Assembly: GCA_022385755.1 (NCBI GenBank)
Contig: MU278353.1
Span: forward strand, 1,239,130 to 1,257,652
Direction of reading: 5' to 3'
Origin: Trametopsis cervina
Taxonomy: Eukaryota; Basidiomycota; Agaricomycetes; Polyporales; Irpicaceae
Length of the DNA: 18,523 bases
Positions 1-10,499 of this stretch are shown here, in pieces (position 1 is the first letter of the stretch; each line of letters begins with the position of its first letter). The notes under the pieces were generated by a model. The model worked only from the letters and a program-made list of their open reading frames with translations, was not told the DNA's origin and did not search any database. A program made the translations under genes and the position numbers.

Positions 1-145
1 AGCCCTGTGTGTGGAAGCCGGTACCCTTGCGTTATGGAGTGCCAAATTGACGGTGGGGCGGACTACAGAAATACAGCCATAACACAGTCGCATAAGTACT
101 GCCGAGCTACACAGTTGCTAGGGGAAAATGGCGTATCGACTGCAT
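1..145. other. 3' flank of copy A
   Basis: This stretch lies downstream of the copy A stop codon. Short matches to the 3' flank of copy B are visible (a tacagaa-atacagcca stretch near 65-78 and again near 13250-13264), so the duplication extends a little past the stop. I see no gene and no clear polyadenylation signal. Confidence 0.5.
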
Positions 146-3100
146 CTACCGGAAAGTCATTACATGTTCTTCCTCAGACCGTTGCAATCCATCATCCAGA
201 ATAACTTCCTCATGCCCTACATCCGTGCCAGCCTGTTCTCCACCATCTCCCGACGATCCAGGTCCCTGCTCGCTGTCTTGAACTTTGATAACGTCCGAAT
301 TGTTTCCCGGATCGAGCAGTACGCTCTCTGGAGACCTATCGTCCGAGATACCTTTGTCCGCCGGGTTGTCCGCGACAGTTTCCGCCTCGGGGAGTGCGTC
401 GTTTGGAGACTTTGTGTCGGAGAGCTCCGCAGCCTCAGGAAGTGCGTCCTCCGAAGGCTTGGTATGAGGAAGCCCCACCGCCGCCAAATTCGGTTCCACG
501 GTGTCTTCCGATATTGCTTCGTCCGGTTTAGCACCGTGCTTGCTGTCCGCCGCAAGCCGATGACCGTCTGACTCGGGAGCGGGAGCGACGTTCGTATCAA
601 GCTCGAGTTCCTCCGCATCTACCTCTGGGTTGTTGCCAGAATCACCATGTCCCTCGGCCTCGCGGGGTGCATCCACGCGATCAGTGTCATCACTGGAACC
701 TTCGCGTTCTTTGACTTCACCAGGTACGTCCGCTTGTCCAGATCCATCGACAGCCCCAGCTCCGCCTCCAGATCCCTCGCCACGTTCCGTTGAAGGACCA
801 GCCACATTGTCGTCGCGATTGTCAGCGTCACGTTTGCGCGGGTACGGCTCGACGTCCTTCGCAGCTGTCTCTCTCTCCTCGGTGGTCATTTCCTGAAGAC
901 GCCTTACCCTCCAGTATGGATCTTCGGGGATAGAGATGTCCATAAGTGCAAGATAGAAGCCGTCGGGGATGGGAGACTCTTCTGGCTTGAATGCCGCACG
1001 CCACGCCGAATATTCGTTCTCGTCCTCGCGATCTCTGTACTCGTTGGGAGCATCCACACCTCTAAGCCAATTGAAGCACGAGCGTATCTGTTGGGGTTCT
1101 TCATCTGTTTCACCTTCGAGCACCCGGGCAGCCTGGGCCAACAAAGTCAATGCCATAAAAATCCTGCGCCAGCTTTCAGTCAATGCTATGCTTTTGACGT
1201 CATCCCTGACAGACCACACGCTCCATGCAAGACCATTGCAAGCCTTCAGCACAGACAGCCTTGTGAGCTGATCCGGATAGCTTGTTGCAATAGTCACAAT
1301 GGCGGCCGCGGCACGGGACAGAGCTGGTGAAGTAAACAGATCAGACGAGACGTGGACACAAATGTGGAACGATCCACATACCAGCGCTGTTTGTACTGAA
1401 ATCCTTATGGTCCACGTACCAGTAGAATGAAATTGGGTAAGACTTGATGAGCAACATCAGTAGCTTCACCACTACCGCATCTGACTTTGATGATGAAATA
1501 ATGCGCCGAACAGCTGCGATACTGTGCCTGAATCCCAAAGGGTCAACCGCAATGAGCTTGATGATGAGCGCAAGAGCATCGTGCTGAGCATTCGACCACT
1601 CGCCATCCTGAGCAGCAGTGTCGTCGCGCAGCAAGTTGATAAGCAACACAACGGTGTCGCGGAGAGAGCCCTCATTCAGCACTTTCCGCCACGGTGCGTC
1701 GTCGTTGTCGGGCTCAAACGAGTCTGTGAGCCTAAGCTTTTGGAAGAAGGGCAAAACAACGAATTCGATGCGAGTGAGAGACTGCACCAAATTCAGCTCC
1801 AACTTCCGGCACCATTCGCATGTAACATACAGAAGGGATTGTAGTGCCCGGGTGGATGACACGGATACAGCAGCTTCAGCAAATGCCTCAGGTACCTTCT
1901 TGTCAAGAGCTTCCCCGCAATGTGCTCTTTCAAAGCCATGGTGCGTCCAAAGAGAAAGATAAAGGCATGCAGTCCACAAAGCTGGTTTCTGGGAGTCGCG
2001 GTCCTGATTGGGAGGGAGAACGATGTGATCGAGTGGAAGGTGCCATTGTAGAAGAGAATAAATTGATTCCAGCGCGCGAGTTGTTGCCAGGCTGCAGTCA
2101 ACGATCTCAGGGGTGCCCTCGAATGTTCCCTCCCATGGCACACGATGTTGCAAGATCTTCAGTACGAACCTGATGACATCTTCAGGCAAGGGCGTCATCT
2201 GCTGGAGTGCGTCAACCATTGTCGTCCCAACGATTTCGTCGTTGCCCTGGAGCTCATCGGCATCCGCCATGATATCCAGATCGCCAGCTTCGTTTTTCGC
2301 AGCTTCAGCTTCGTCATATGGCCCCTGCAGATTCTTGAGACGACCAGTGTAATCTTTGCCTTTATTCCCGACCATAACCATAACCTTCTCAATAATGCTG
2401 CCATCCAGGGTTTTGAGGTATATGTAATGAACAGAATCCTTTAGGGCTTGCACAGCCATGATCCATGGGGGCAGGATACTGATACGTATAAGAGCACGTA
2501 TGCTGGGACGCACCGCACACATGAGCGAGTCTAGGGCAGGTGTCTTGTACGGGCAATGAGCTGAGAAAAGGGGGGAAATTGTCACAAAGAAGAAGATAAA
2601 GCCCCAGCCTGAAACAAGAGGGACCGTTGTAGCTCGCACACTCGAGTGCAACTCCGCGGTGTAGAAGCAGAGTCCGATAAAGAAGATTCCGAGCGCAAGC
2701 TGCAGCAGAAGGGGAAGACATGCGGCGATCGTGAGCACCTGCCATGTCTCCAGGCCAGCCCGGCGGAACTGGCGTATACGCAAGCGGCCTTGCGGGAACG
2801 ACGTTACGAACTTCATGTACTCGCGAAGCCATTGCTTCACGAGGATTCCAAACGAAGCCGTGATAAGGCTGATGATAAGACTCGCGGTCCAGAGGTCGTT
2901 GATGCGAATGGCGTTGACCGAAGGCTCGAACTGTGGGAAGGAAGTGGGCGCGGGGGATGTGCTGTGGATGAAGTCGCCTTGGATGGTGTAGTTCGCGTTC
3001 TGCGCTAACATATACCTCAGAGTCGTCAACATTGCTCCAGGTATGTCTTCTTGAAGGAGTCCAATCGCGAGGACGAAGAACGCCGACAAGACGGCGGAAA

Positions 3101-3441
3101 ACAGACCATTCTCGGAGGGTATCAGGATCGGATGATAAACAGGCAGTAAATTGACGTACAAAAACGAGGAGTGTGTCGATGTCGTTCTTGACAGCCTCAG
3201 TCTCCTCCTTGTCAAATTCATCCACCGCCTTCTGAATGACCGCCCAGCCTCTAGGTGTATCGCGGTTGAGGACATGAGCCGGATTTGTCAGTGTGCCAAG
3301 GGGATCCTCTTTTGCGCCACTGAGGGCGGCCGGAGATTGTCGAGAGTGCCGTTTACTATGAGACAAGCTGCGGGCCGAGCGAAGTGACGATCGTCTTGAA
3401 GTCAGACGAGACCTGGTGCGGGATGTGACAGAATTTGCCAT
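146..3441 (-). CDS. DUF6535 membrane protein, copy A (3 exons)
   Basis: Proposed model: exons 3441-3160, 3110-1382 and 1323-146, giving 1062 residues. The start ATG matches the paralog at 13397-16712. Exon 1 (94 aa) has an Arg/Ser-rich basic N-terminus (about residues 5-35), then a W...D...NDIDTLLVF stretch. After the first intron comes GLFSAVLSAFF, the typical opening of DUF6535. Membrane segments are near residues 91-114, 167-186, 218-246 and 257-277, with family hallmarks such as FGILVKQWLREY, LPLLLQLALG and CPYKTPA. A long, probably helical region without a recognised domain follows. From about residue 838 the protein is an acidic, Gly/Ser/Glu/Asp-rich tail ending in MTFR. Without the second splice the frame stops at 1341-1343, giving about 683 residues without the tail. 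The function of DUF6535 proteins is unknown; I infer an integral membrane protein. A pseudogene with a real frameshift is the main alternative. Confidence 0.82.
368..463 (-). repeat. 48-bp tandem duplication in the tail of copy A
   Basis: Two adjacent 48-nt units (416-463, then 368-415 in reading direction) encode TKPSEDALPEAAELSD and TKSPNDALPEAETVAD. The paralog has a single equivalent (TNSSEDAPPEAEAAAD). The tail therefore gained one in-frame 16-residue unit in copy A or lost one in copy B. Confidence 0.85.
1324..1381 (-). other. Intron or exitron-like segment of copy A (58 nt)
   Basis: Read on the minus strand, this segment has donor GTATGT, a CTGAT branch-point-like motif with its A 17 nt before the end, a pyrimidine-rich stretch and acceptor CACCAG. 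Compared with the paralog it has one extra base (the T at 1365 on the plus strand is the simplest placement). If retained, that base causes a stop at 1341-1343. If the 58 nt are removed, exon 2 joins exon 3 in the frame the paralog uses. Confidence 0.65.
3111..3159 (-). other. Intron 1 of copy A (49 nt)
   Basis: Phase-0 intron with donor GTACGT, a CTGAT branch-point-like motif and acceptor CGAG. Removing it joins ...DTLLVF to NGLFSAV, which reconstitutes the conserved LLVF-x-GLFSAV motif of DUF6535. The paralog has an intron of the same length at the same place. Confidence 0.9.
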
Positions 3442-3494
3442 GTGAACCAGACGATTGCAGTGGAGCTATCGCTGACAGCGCTGGGGTCCCTGCA

Positions 3495-3524
3495 CATCGC
3501 CGAAAAAACAAAAACGAGATCTAA
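3495..3524 (+). repeat. Left terminal inverted repeat
   Basis: 30 bp beginning CATCGCCGAAAAAAC. It pairs with 5101-5130 in inverted orientation with five mismatches. Confidence 0.7.
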
Positions 3525-5100
3525 GTTGATCTACATAGATAACCCTAACCTTGCGTGATCTATCCCGACCACCGAGGGCTGGAGTTGCAGCGCAGGGTCG
3601 CGCATATTTGATAGTTGGCCACTCTCACCACGCAATATCATTTCTGACACTGGGTTTCCCACACCTTGCCATTTCCGGCAGAGCCGATATCATGCTTTAC
3701 CACCCGTTGCATTGATATGGATTGTGTTCACCCATTTATCTAGGGTTATTTAGGATTGTGCACAGTCGAATATGGGAAAATATTATTCATTTTATTTTCT
3801 AGTACAGTACACATCGCATTCTGTAGTCCATGTGAACAGCATGTTGATCCCCTCATTCATCGCTCGACGACGGCCTACTTCTGACCAAGGTTAGTCATCA
3901 TGGCACTATCTCATTGCCTTACCTGTTTGCTCGCGAAGGAAGCACGCAACTGGTTCGGCGGTACCACTAGGGGGTCATTTGACTACTCAGTGAGGTCCTC
4001 TGACAAGACGGATGCTTACCAGGCACACAAGGATAATGAGGGCCAAGGTGACGCACAACAGACAGTGCTGTAAGGGAGGCAATGGAGTGGGAACGAGCGA
4101 GATGGCATAGTCAGGGAGGCGGGGAGGCGGCGCGGTGAGTACGGCAAGGAGACGAGGAGGGCGGGGTGGTGATGCTACATGCGCCGCAGAATGAGGTACG
4201 TGGAGTGCAGCAACATATCCTGCATGCGGCGATCGAGAGGAGGCTGATCGATGGCTGTATGCGGTTGGCAAAGCGGAATACTTAGCGTCGGGGGCATGAG
4301 ATCGGGCGCACTGATGAGGAATAGCTGCCCACCAATTTTGGGTGCAAGAGTGTGCGGCTCGGCGCAGGGGAAGGTGTCGCCATCAAGCATGCAGAGGCGA
4401 CATGGACGACAATGTCCTCGGGCTCACGGAGGAGTGAGTTACCCTAATCTGAATGAGTTAGTGAGAGGAGCACACAGGGAGACTGACTGTATTCATGAGT
4501 GACAAGGGCATGACCGACAGGAACGAGGGCAAACAAGGGCATGCGATTGCTCTACCTCAGCGGCTCATCCGGGCTCTCACCGTACAGCCGCACCGTACGT
4601 CCGTAAAATTAAGGCCAGTCTAGTGCTCATGTTAACGGGCCTGCATTTGGTTTTTGCAATCAGTGGAGGTTACCGTTGGAGGAATGTAGTCCCCGATGAG
4701 ACCCAAGCGCGATGCCGGTGGGAAGGGCAAAGACTACGAAGTTCGCAGACAGGGCCGGGCATTGAGATATATCTGACCAAGTAAGGTTAAAGCTCCGGCG
4801 TGGTACTGTACAGTTGCACCTCACCTGTTCATGTAAAGCGGTCTGACCTTCAGCTCGTCATACTGCGAGACTCTGGCTCAATGACGTCATTAAGCACCCT
4901 ACAATTGGATGGCATTGACCGGGATTAGCATTTTCAAGCGAGATTATAAAACAATCCATACCAAGGTAAATAAGTGCTTCAAGGTTCTATTGCATTGGAA
5001 GGGGTGATAAACCCAGTACCAAAATCAATCGTCGTTGCAACGCGTTAACATACTTTCCCACAATGATTTATCCCGCCAACTCCCGGCACGCTTATCCACA

Positions 5101-5130
5101 TTATATCACGTTTTTGTTATTTCGCTGATG
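5101..5130 (-). repeat. Right terminal inverted repeat
   Basis: Its reverse complement begins CATCAGCGAAATAAC and pairs with 3495-3524. It is followed directly by the point where homology to the copy B upstream region resumes (cagaggagaggccg). Confidence 0.7.
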
Positions 5131-5620
5131 CAGAGGAGAGGCCGTACGTCTCGGGTGCGCTAATGATCGCGGAGACAGGAGTGTAGTGTGGGGAAGAGGG
5201 AGGAAAGGATGGTGGTCGCCTTGCATATATTCACTGTCGCCTCTGCAGATAGGGCGTTCGCGGACCCTTGAAAGGCATGCATACCGCGCGGTATCAATGT
5301 ACGGCCTTCTATGCCAGACATGCCTCGATGAATTAGTCTTGACCGCCGGCGTGTTGCTCACGTTGACCCTTTCTGTCTGCAGCAATGCTCATTCGCAGAG
5401 CGACATCATGCCTAGAACACGGGAATGAGGTTACGAGAGTAAACATTGGGTGCAGTGGAAGAGGGTGGTGTGTCGACAGGTGTACCAGCAAAGCCAGTGC
5501 ATGGCTGCCGAGACCGTGAGGGTGATCCGACGACCATGAGATGCTGTTGTGCTCCCTCTAGCACCGCCATGCGTTCAATCTTCCAGTGGAGCGACATTAA
5601 CGTGCTTCCATACCAGCGCC
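5129..5620 (-). promoter_or_regulatory. Displaced upstream/promoter region of copy A
   Basis: Homologous to 16763-17220, the DNA immediately upstream of copy B, including an exact 25-bp match (5394-5418 with 17026-17050). It contains the same TATA-like gaatatatgc on the minus strand (5223-5232) and a pyrimidine-rich tract, on that strand, at about 5188-5215. In copy B these lie within 150 nt of the ATG; here the insertion puts the TATA-like box about 1.78 kb away. Whether it still drives copy A cannot be told from sequence. Short reading frames here (for example 5385-5101 minus) are not preserved with copy B and look non-coding. Confidence 0.55.
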
Positions 5621-7460
5621 TCACGAAGGTTCTCAGGCTGTGAATAAATCACCGCACGAAGCTCGAATATTCGCATCTTCATTCGGCAAAGCCATTGCTG
5701 CAAGTAGCGCATACAAATACTGTTCGTCAGGAGCACATGCGCACTGAGCAGATCTCAGCAACGCCCTCTAAAGTCTCGACCGCAACGAGCCCGTGGGTGT
5801 CAGGCCTCGGGCATCTGGCGGTTGTCGGGGAGATGCGCGTCCGTGATCAGGTTGGCGAACCTTGTAAGATGGCAACAAATGTACCGCGAGCGATGGGATG
5901 GTAAAATCGCAGAATACACATCGCCGTGCTCCCCCACGTCTTGACTAGGCTGTCCTACAGCTTCCATCGTGGTGCAGCAGCTGGGTGAAGGCCAGGCCTA
6001 CAGGAGGCAGTCGGTGGTGGGCTCGCCGTGTGCTATATGATATATAGAGCCAAAGGATCCAACCTGGATATGCCATAGCGTAATTGAAATTGAAAGCTGC
6101 CACAAGTAATATTAGTACATGTATTGTATCAAGAATTCTGCTATACGACGCACCTGGAGTACCCAAAAGTAATGCTATGATGCTCAAGGACAGAGTATCG
6201 AACGTACCGCAACTGGACCTTGCTATTGTTTGTCCAACCGCATGGGAGATATGAGGACCGACATCTCTCGGGCGTCGCAGCGCCACGTTCGCATGTCGAG
6301 GCGAGATTTGAGCCGAGCGACTGGCCAAGGCGTGACCGCTGATCAACCTTTCGACCTCTAGCGAAGGCGCATCCGGCCAAGTACCAGAATGACGACTTGT
6401 TATTGAAAATGGAGGTGGCATCGCTAGCTTACATACGGAGCTGGCGGGAGCTACACGTCCTCAAGATCTGTTCTGTTACATATGTATGCATGTTTGAGGC
6501 GACTGACGAAGGAGTACAGATAATAGGAGAAAAACTCACAGGTCAGAGCAGTGCTGTCCTTTAGAAGGCCACGCATGCCAGCACCGGGCAAGAGGATTTA
6601 GCTTTACTCAACGGCACCCTGCACCGTTTTGCCAACGAGCCGCGTGTAGAGTTGCAAGGCCGGTCGAGGTCGCGATCCGCGATAAACGGGGTGACGAGCA
6701 GAGGGTAGACGGGAGGGTGCATGACAGCGTGCGAGAGCACACATGCAGCAAAAGAGTGATTAAGCTTGATGTCGGGTACAATGTACAGTTCGGAAGTGAT
6801 ATCGTCCACTATTGTCCGGATGCGATCCAGTCGCGTGCGTGAATTATTCGAACATCGACCTGTTGAGGAATTACGATGTTCAAGATTGAAGCCCGCGCGA
6901 GATGTTATAAATCAGCTTATCTGCGGTGATGAGTGCCAAACTACATTACCTATAGGCCATGACAATCCCTAAACAGCATCGGTTCTCCCGGTGTCGCAAG
7001 AGGCAGCAACTGTGGTGGTGAGGTTGAGGCCAGTGGGTACGTCGTGTACCCGATCGGAGACCCTACGGTATGGAGGAGAGTCAGAGATAAGAGTAGAGGT
7101 GAGTCGCGAAGGCTGCATGAGGCTACAGAACGGAAAGGGGAGCTGAGGGCAAGAAGGGGACAACAGGTCGTCGCGTCAAGCAGTGGTGAAGCGACAACCG
7201 CGAGCAGGATGTGAGAAACGATCTGCCCGAGAAGTCCGAGATCGTGATGTCACAGTGCGTCACGAGCACTCACCTCACGCTATGCACCTCTACCTCTACG
7301 CCTTTCTCTCTCGTTAAGCTGCGTCCGCTATCTGCATTCTGGGCTTTTATAATTCTCCGAGATCTATACAACATGCTGTCGCTCGTTCCCGTCATTCGCG
7401 AACTAAATCACCGCACGGCTTGAGCGACCTTTGGGGGAGATATGGACGACTTGAGGTCAT
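5621..7460. other. Gene-poor region, diverged upstream repeat
   Basis: No convincing complete gene. Scattered short matches link 6880-7270 to the repeat at about 10.8-11.15 kb and to the region right of copy B, for example a cttatctgcggt block near 6917 and a shared ...tgcgtcac block near 7255. The only reading frame with some character is the membrane-like one at 5945-6421, listed separately. Confidence 0.4.
5945..6421 (-). pseudogene. Possible fragment of a fungal multi-pass membrane protein
   Basis: A 158-residue minus-strand frame. Its C-terminal half holds ALLLGTPG, then RILDTIHVLILLVAAFNFNY and AMAYPGWILWLY, a hydrophobic stretch long enough for one or two membrane segments. The order LLGT...ILDT-H-...W recalls the first helices of the basidiomycete DUF6533/DUF6534 type of membrane protein. 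The resemblance is short and the N-terminal 75 residues look random. No partner exons were found. It may be a relic, one exon, or chance. Confidence 0.2.
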
Positions 7461-7911
7461 AGAAGTGGGCAGATATTATTGTGTGGCCAGTTGCTCTCCG
7501 TGTTCTCTACTCGTTCAATGTTGCACCCACAGATCGGCTTCTCCTACGGCCGTTGATTCCAAGACGTCTGTCTGTGGCAGACTTATTATCCTGAAGTGGA
7601 TGAGACCGTCCGGTTCACTGGCGTGGATATGACATGGGTCGGGTTCTGTGGTACGTATGTTCATGAATATATCTGTCTCCACCCCTCACCTATTCTGTCT
7701 ATGTTACGCCGTGTCACTCAGAAATTGCCACGTTGCTGCGGTACATGCTTTGTGTTCGCGGCGTGGTGGCTTTTACGGCACAGACAGTGAGGGGATCGCC
7801 AATGCACGCACGCTGTGCGGATACGTTCACAACTATTGTACCCGCGAAACGAACTTGGACATCACCGACGATTGGACCAGCTGTACGCATTGGTGAGCCG
7901 CGTATTCTCAA

Positions 7912-8620
7912 TTGACGACCCGCTCCTGCTCATCTACATTAGTGGTGATAGTTCTGGTGCAAGTACTCTTGCCAGACCTCTCAGTCGCTTCCTTCGCCGC
8001 CTCGATGTTCTCAGCAGAACCGACAACCCCCGTCTGGACGCCCTCAGCAGGACCGTCAACCCCCGTCTGTGCAGGCTCAGCTCGCATCGAAACAATGCCA
8101 ATACGCGTCCATATTGCTACACACTGCACATGCGTAGGCATCCTCGTGTGCACGCTCGAGCACAGCAGTTTGTGGGCATGGCGTGGGTCCCGGCAGAAAC
8201 GATGGAGGTACATGGTCATCAGTGCCTACTACCTTGCACTCATCAACGAGCTGAGTGGTTTCGTCGTGGTCTGCGCACCGTAAGTCGATATGTGCTTCGT
8301 CTTCTTATTTATGCACCATCAGTAGCGAGCACCCTTACGCTGCCTCAAGCTGCAAGCTATATGATTTATTATGCCAGAATTCCGCCGTATCCGTCGATGT
8401 ACCACGACTGATGATCATGCGACGTACCCAGTCACTTAGAGATGGGTGTCTGTGTCGGACAGGCTACTTACTCGACGATGCTCATAGTCAGAGAGGGTTT
8501 ACCGTACGCCGTTTTTCCTCGAAATATGAAGTTGTGAACTCTGATATATGCTGCCGTACTACAAGCGGACCTGCTATACGCAGCCCTCTTCTCAATACAT
8601 CTCATACCTTCGCAGTGTAG
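7912..8620 (+). CDS. Hypothetical two-exon protein with a signal-peptide-like start (doubtful)
   Basis: Exon 7912-8279 ends at a GTAAGT donor, and a CAG acceptor at 8320-8322 leads into exon 8323-8620 in frame, giving 221 residues. The first 30 residues (MTTRSCSSTLVVIVLVQVLL...) resemble a secretion signal, and the rest is rich in Cys and Arg with no recognised domain. Against it: the intron would be only 43 nt, the amino-acid composition is ordinary for GC-rich non-coding DNA, and the minus strand of the same region also carries a protein-like frame. I treat it as a candidate only. Confidence 0.2.
8010..8075. repeat. 33-bp tandem repeat, two units
   Basis: Units 8010-8042 and 8043-8075 both begin ctcagcag and share the core caacccccgtctg; a partial third unit starts at 8076. 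The period is a multiple of three. In the minus frame that ends at 7908 the units read as 11-residue repeats around QTGVDGPAEG and QTGVVGSAEN. Confidence 0.7.
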
Positions 8621-10480
8621 GTATATTCTGGGTACAGATGTAAATGTCTTATACCACTAAGGTCCGTAAATCGATTCCTCCAGCGTATTAGCGTTAGCAA
8701 AGGCGCGACAAATCTGTACATATTACCTCACTATCGATCGCGCGTAAGTCGTTATACTGTCATGCTCAATACTGACATATCACCATCAACATTCCTCCAG
8801 TCGCCTCCATCCACTGTCGGTCCGTCTCCTACTCGCCGTACGCAACCTCACGAACACCGAGATTTCCACCAACACATTTCAATTTTACAGCGCACGTTCT
8901 GCGGAGGCTTGGCGCCGCGGGGGGCCGCAGCCTCTGAATGCCCCCTGTCCGTGTCTTCCAACGCTATCTTGTCCTCTTGATTGTCGCACACGACAACCTA
9001 TCATAAGGATTTCGAGGGCCCCGTCTGCACGAATTGCGCTTGATTGGTACCGGAAGATGAATCCGATGTATTCGAATCAAGGTCTTTCGATCGTGGGGGC
9101 GCCAGGCCTGTAACTCGCCCCATGCTTGCGTAGATACGAGGGCACACGAGCGGTCCTTGAGGGTAATTGACCGCTCGGTGCATGATCAAAGAACCTGAGG
9201 ATTAGCGGTGTTAGCGTCTCTATACCTGAGAAGATAGTTTTGCCATCTCTTGGCGGGAGATTGGCCGAGACTCCAGACGAACATTGCTGACAATGACTAA
9301 GATGTCACACTGCAGTAAACCGCGAGAGCGAACGGCGACATGTCCTTCATTTTTGACGAGCATGCAATCAGTACAGAGTTGAGCGACCACGGAGATAAGT
9401 TGAGGGATACACAGTAACCTTTCACAAGTAAGATCGGGACCGCTCCCCGGCGAGCGAGTCCGCTGAAACACACGCCAGCCTGGATGGCAAAGACTTGCTT
9501 GGGTTCGGCTCGAAGAATCGATCTTGAGGGACAAGGCGGAGGCGTTGACCGTAGCGGGACGAACACTCTGCAACCAAGGGGAAAATTGTGACCGGTTTGT
9601 CAAAGGGACACATGCAAACATAATTTATTTGTACTCACCGCCGTCATATGTAGCAGCGTATCAACGGCACGACCGATTCATCCGCTACCTATTCCGTGAG
9701 CGCACCGGCACGACATGCACGGCTGACCACTCTGCATCACGATATCGAGCCTTCTCAGATAACTAGATCCATTGGGATGGTGGGCTGCCTCGTCCTCGTT
9801 TCCAGCAAAGAGCTCTCCGCCTCTCCGAGACGCGGGCCATTAAGCACCAAGTTCCCTGCGGCGTCCTCTCCTGGCTCACCCACACGGATCTCAGCACTGT
9901 ATAGGAATAGCGACCCATGATGTCCACACCACACGTCCGTCATCTGCTCCTCCTTGCCAAACTCCTCATCGTTCATTCACTCCTTTCACATCTTAACATC
10001 CTCTTTTGCTGTTCGCTCTCATGATCCCTCCCCCCTCTTGTTGCCTTGATCACATCTTGATGCCAGTCGCGCCATGCGTCGACAACGGTCTGCAGGGCAG
10101 AGCTGACCGCATCGAGGGGCCACAACACCGATCCGATAGCAGCGCGTTCGTGCTGCTTGAACACACATCCACGCTGGGTACGCGAAAACTCGATGGGTGG
10201 CGTGAACAGAGCGACATTGTTGCGTCCGCAATGGTTAAGCCATGTCGGAGGTGCTCTGAGTGCGTCTCCCTTTCGTGCTTCAAGTCGCGAGGAAGTTGTG
10301 GGTAGATGAGGCTGACATGTCGTCTACTAAGCAAAGGCAGCGATGCACAGGAGGAAATGTCGAGGTCCTGTTGAACGTTGCGCCGCAGCGTTTGCCCAGG
10401 CGGGATCGATCTTATGAGGGAAGAGTCGTACGGTATGAGGGCAAGCAAAAGAGAAGGCCTCGCAGCAGAGTGACGGCGCA
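8621..10480. other. Region with no supported gene
   Basis: Several open frames of 60-145 codons occur on both strands (for example 9621-9220 minus, 9976-9755 minus, 10481-10050 minus). None has a recognisable domain, a paralog in this window or clear splice structure. I see no RNA gene or mobile-element terminus. Confidence 0.4.
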
Positions 10481-10499
10481 ACTCTTAGCTGTCACAGAA

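Larger units (their letters stand above)
3495..5130. mobile_element. Non-autonomous DNA-transposon-like insertion with terminal inverted repeats
   Basis: About 1636 bp present between copy A and its upstream region but absent from copy B. The ends are inverted repeats: 3495-3524 against the reverse complement of 5101-5130, matching at 25 of 30 positions and both starting CATC. The empty site in copy B reads ctgcagagg. In copy A, ctgca precedes the element and cagagg follows it, which fits a 2-bp CA target duplication, or a TGCA duplication if the element ends at 5128. The interior has only short, low-complexity reading frames (for example 4271-3987 minus, ending in a hydrophobic run) and no recognisable transposase. 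I infer a non-autonomous cut-and-paste element. Deletion from copy B would have to recreate a clean junction and is less likely. Confidence 0.65.

Noticed and set aside
128..2444. Many plus-strand open frames opposite copy A (and the equivalents opposite copy B)
   Set aside because: They are shadows of the minus-strand coding sequence with no independent domain or start context.
2389..3441. Continuous 350-codon minus frame reading through intron 1 of copy A
   Set aside because: Only its first 94 codons are real. After 3160 the DUF6535 motifs continue in a different frame, and the paralog has an intron at this point.
3540..3552. Telomere-like aaccctaacc, with a related ctagggttatttagg at about 3741
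   Set aside because: Only isolated short matches inside the insertion, not a repeat array.
5645..7417. 14-bp direct repeat taaatcaccgcacg (5645-5658 and 7404-7417) as possible element borders
   Set aside because: No inverted ends or empty site accompany it, and a single short repeat is weak evidence.
9220..9621. 133-codon minus-strand frame
   Set aside because: No recognised domain, no splice partners and no paralog; overlapping frames on the same strand are almost as long.
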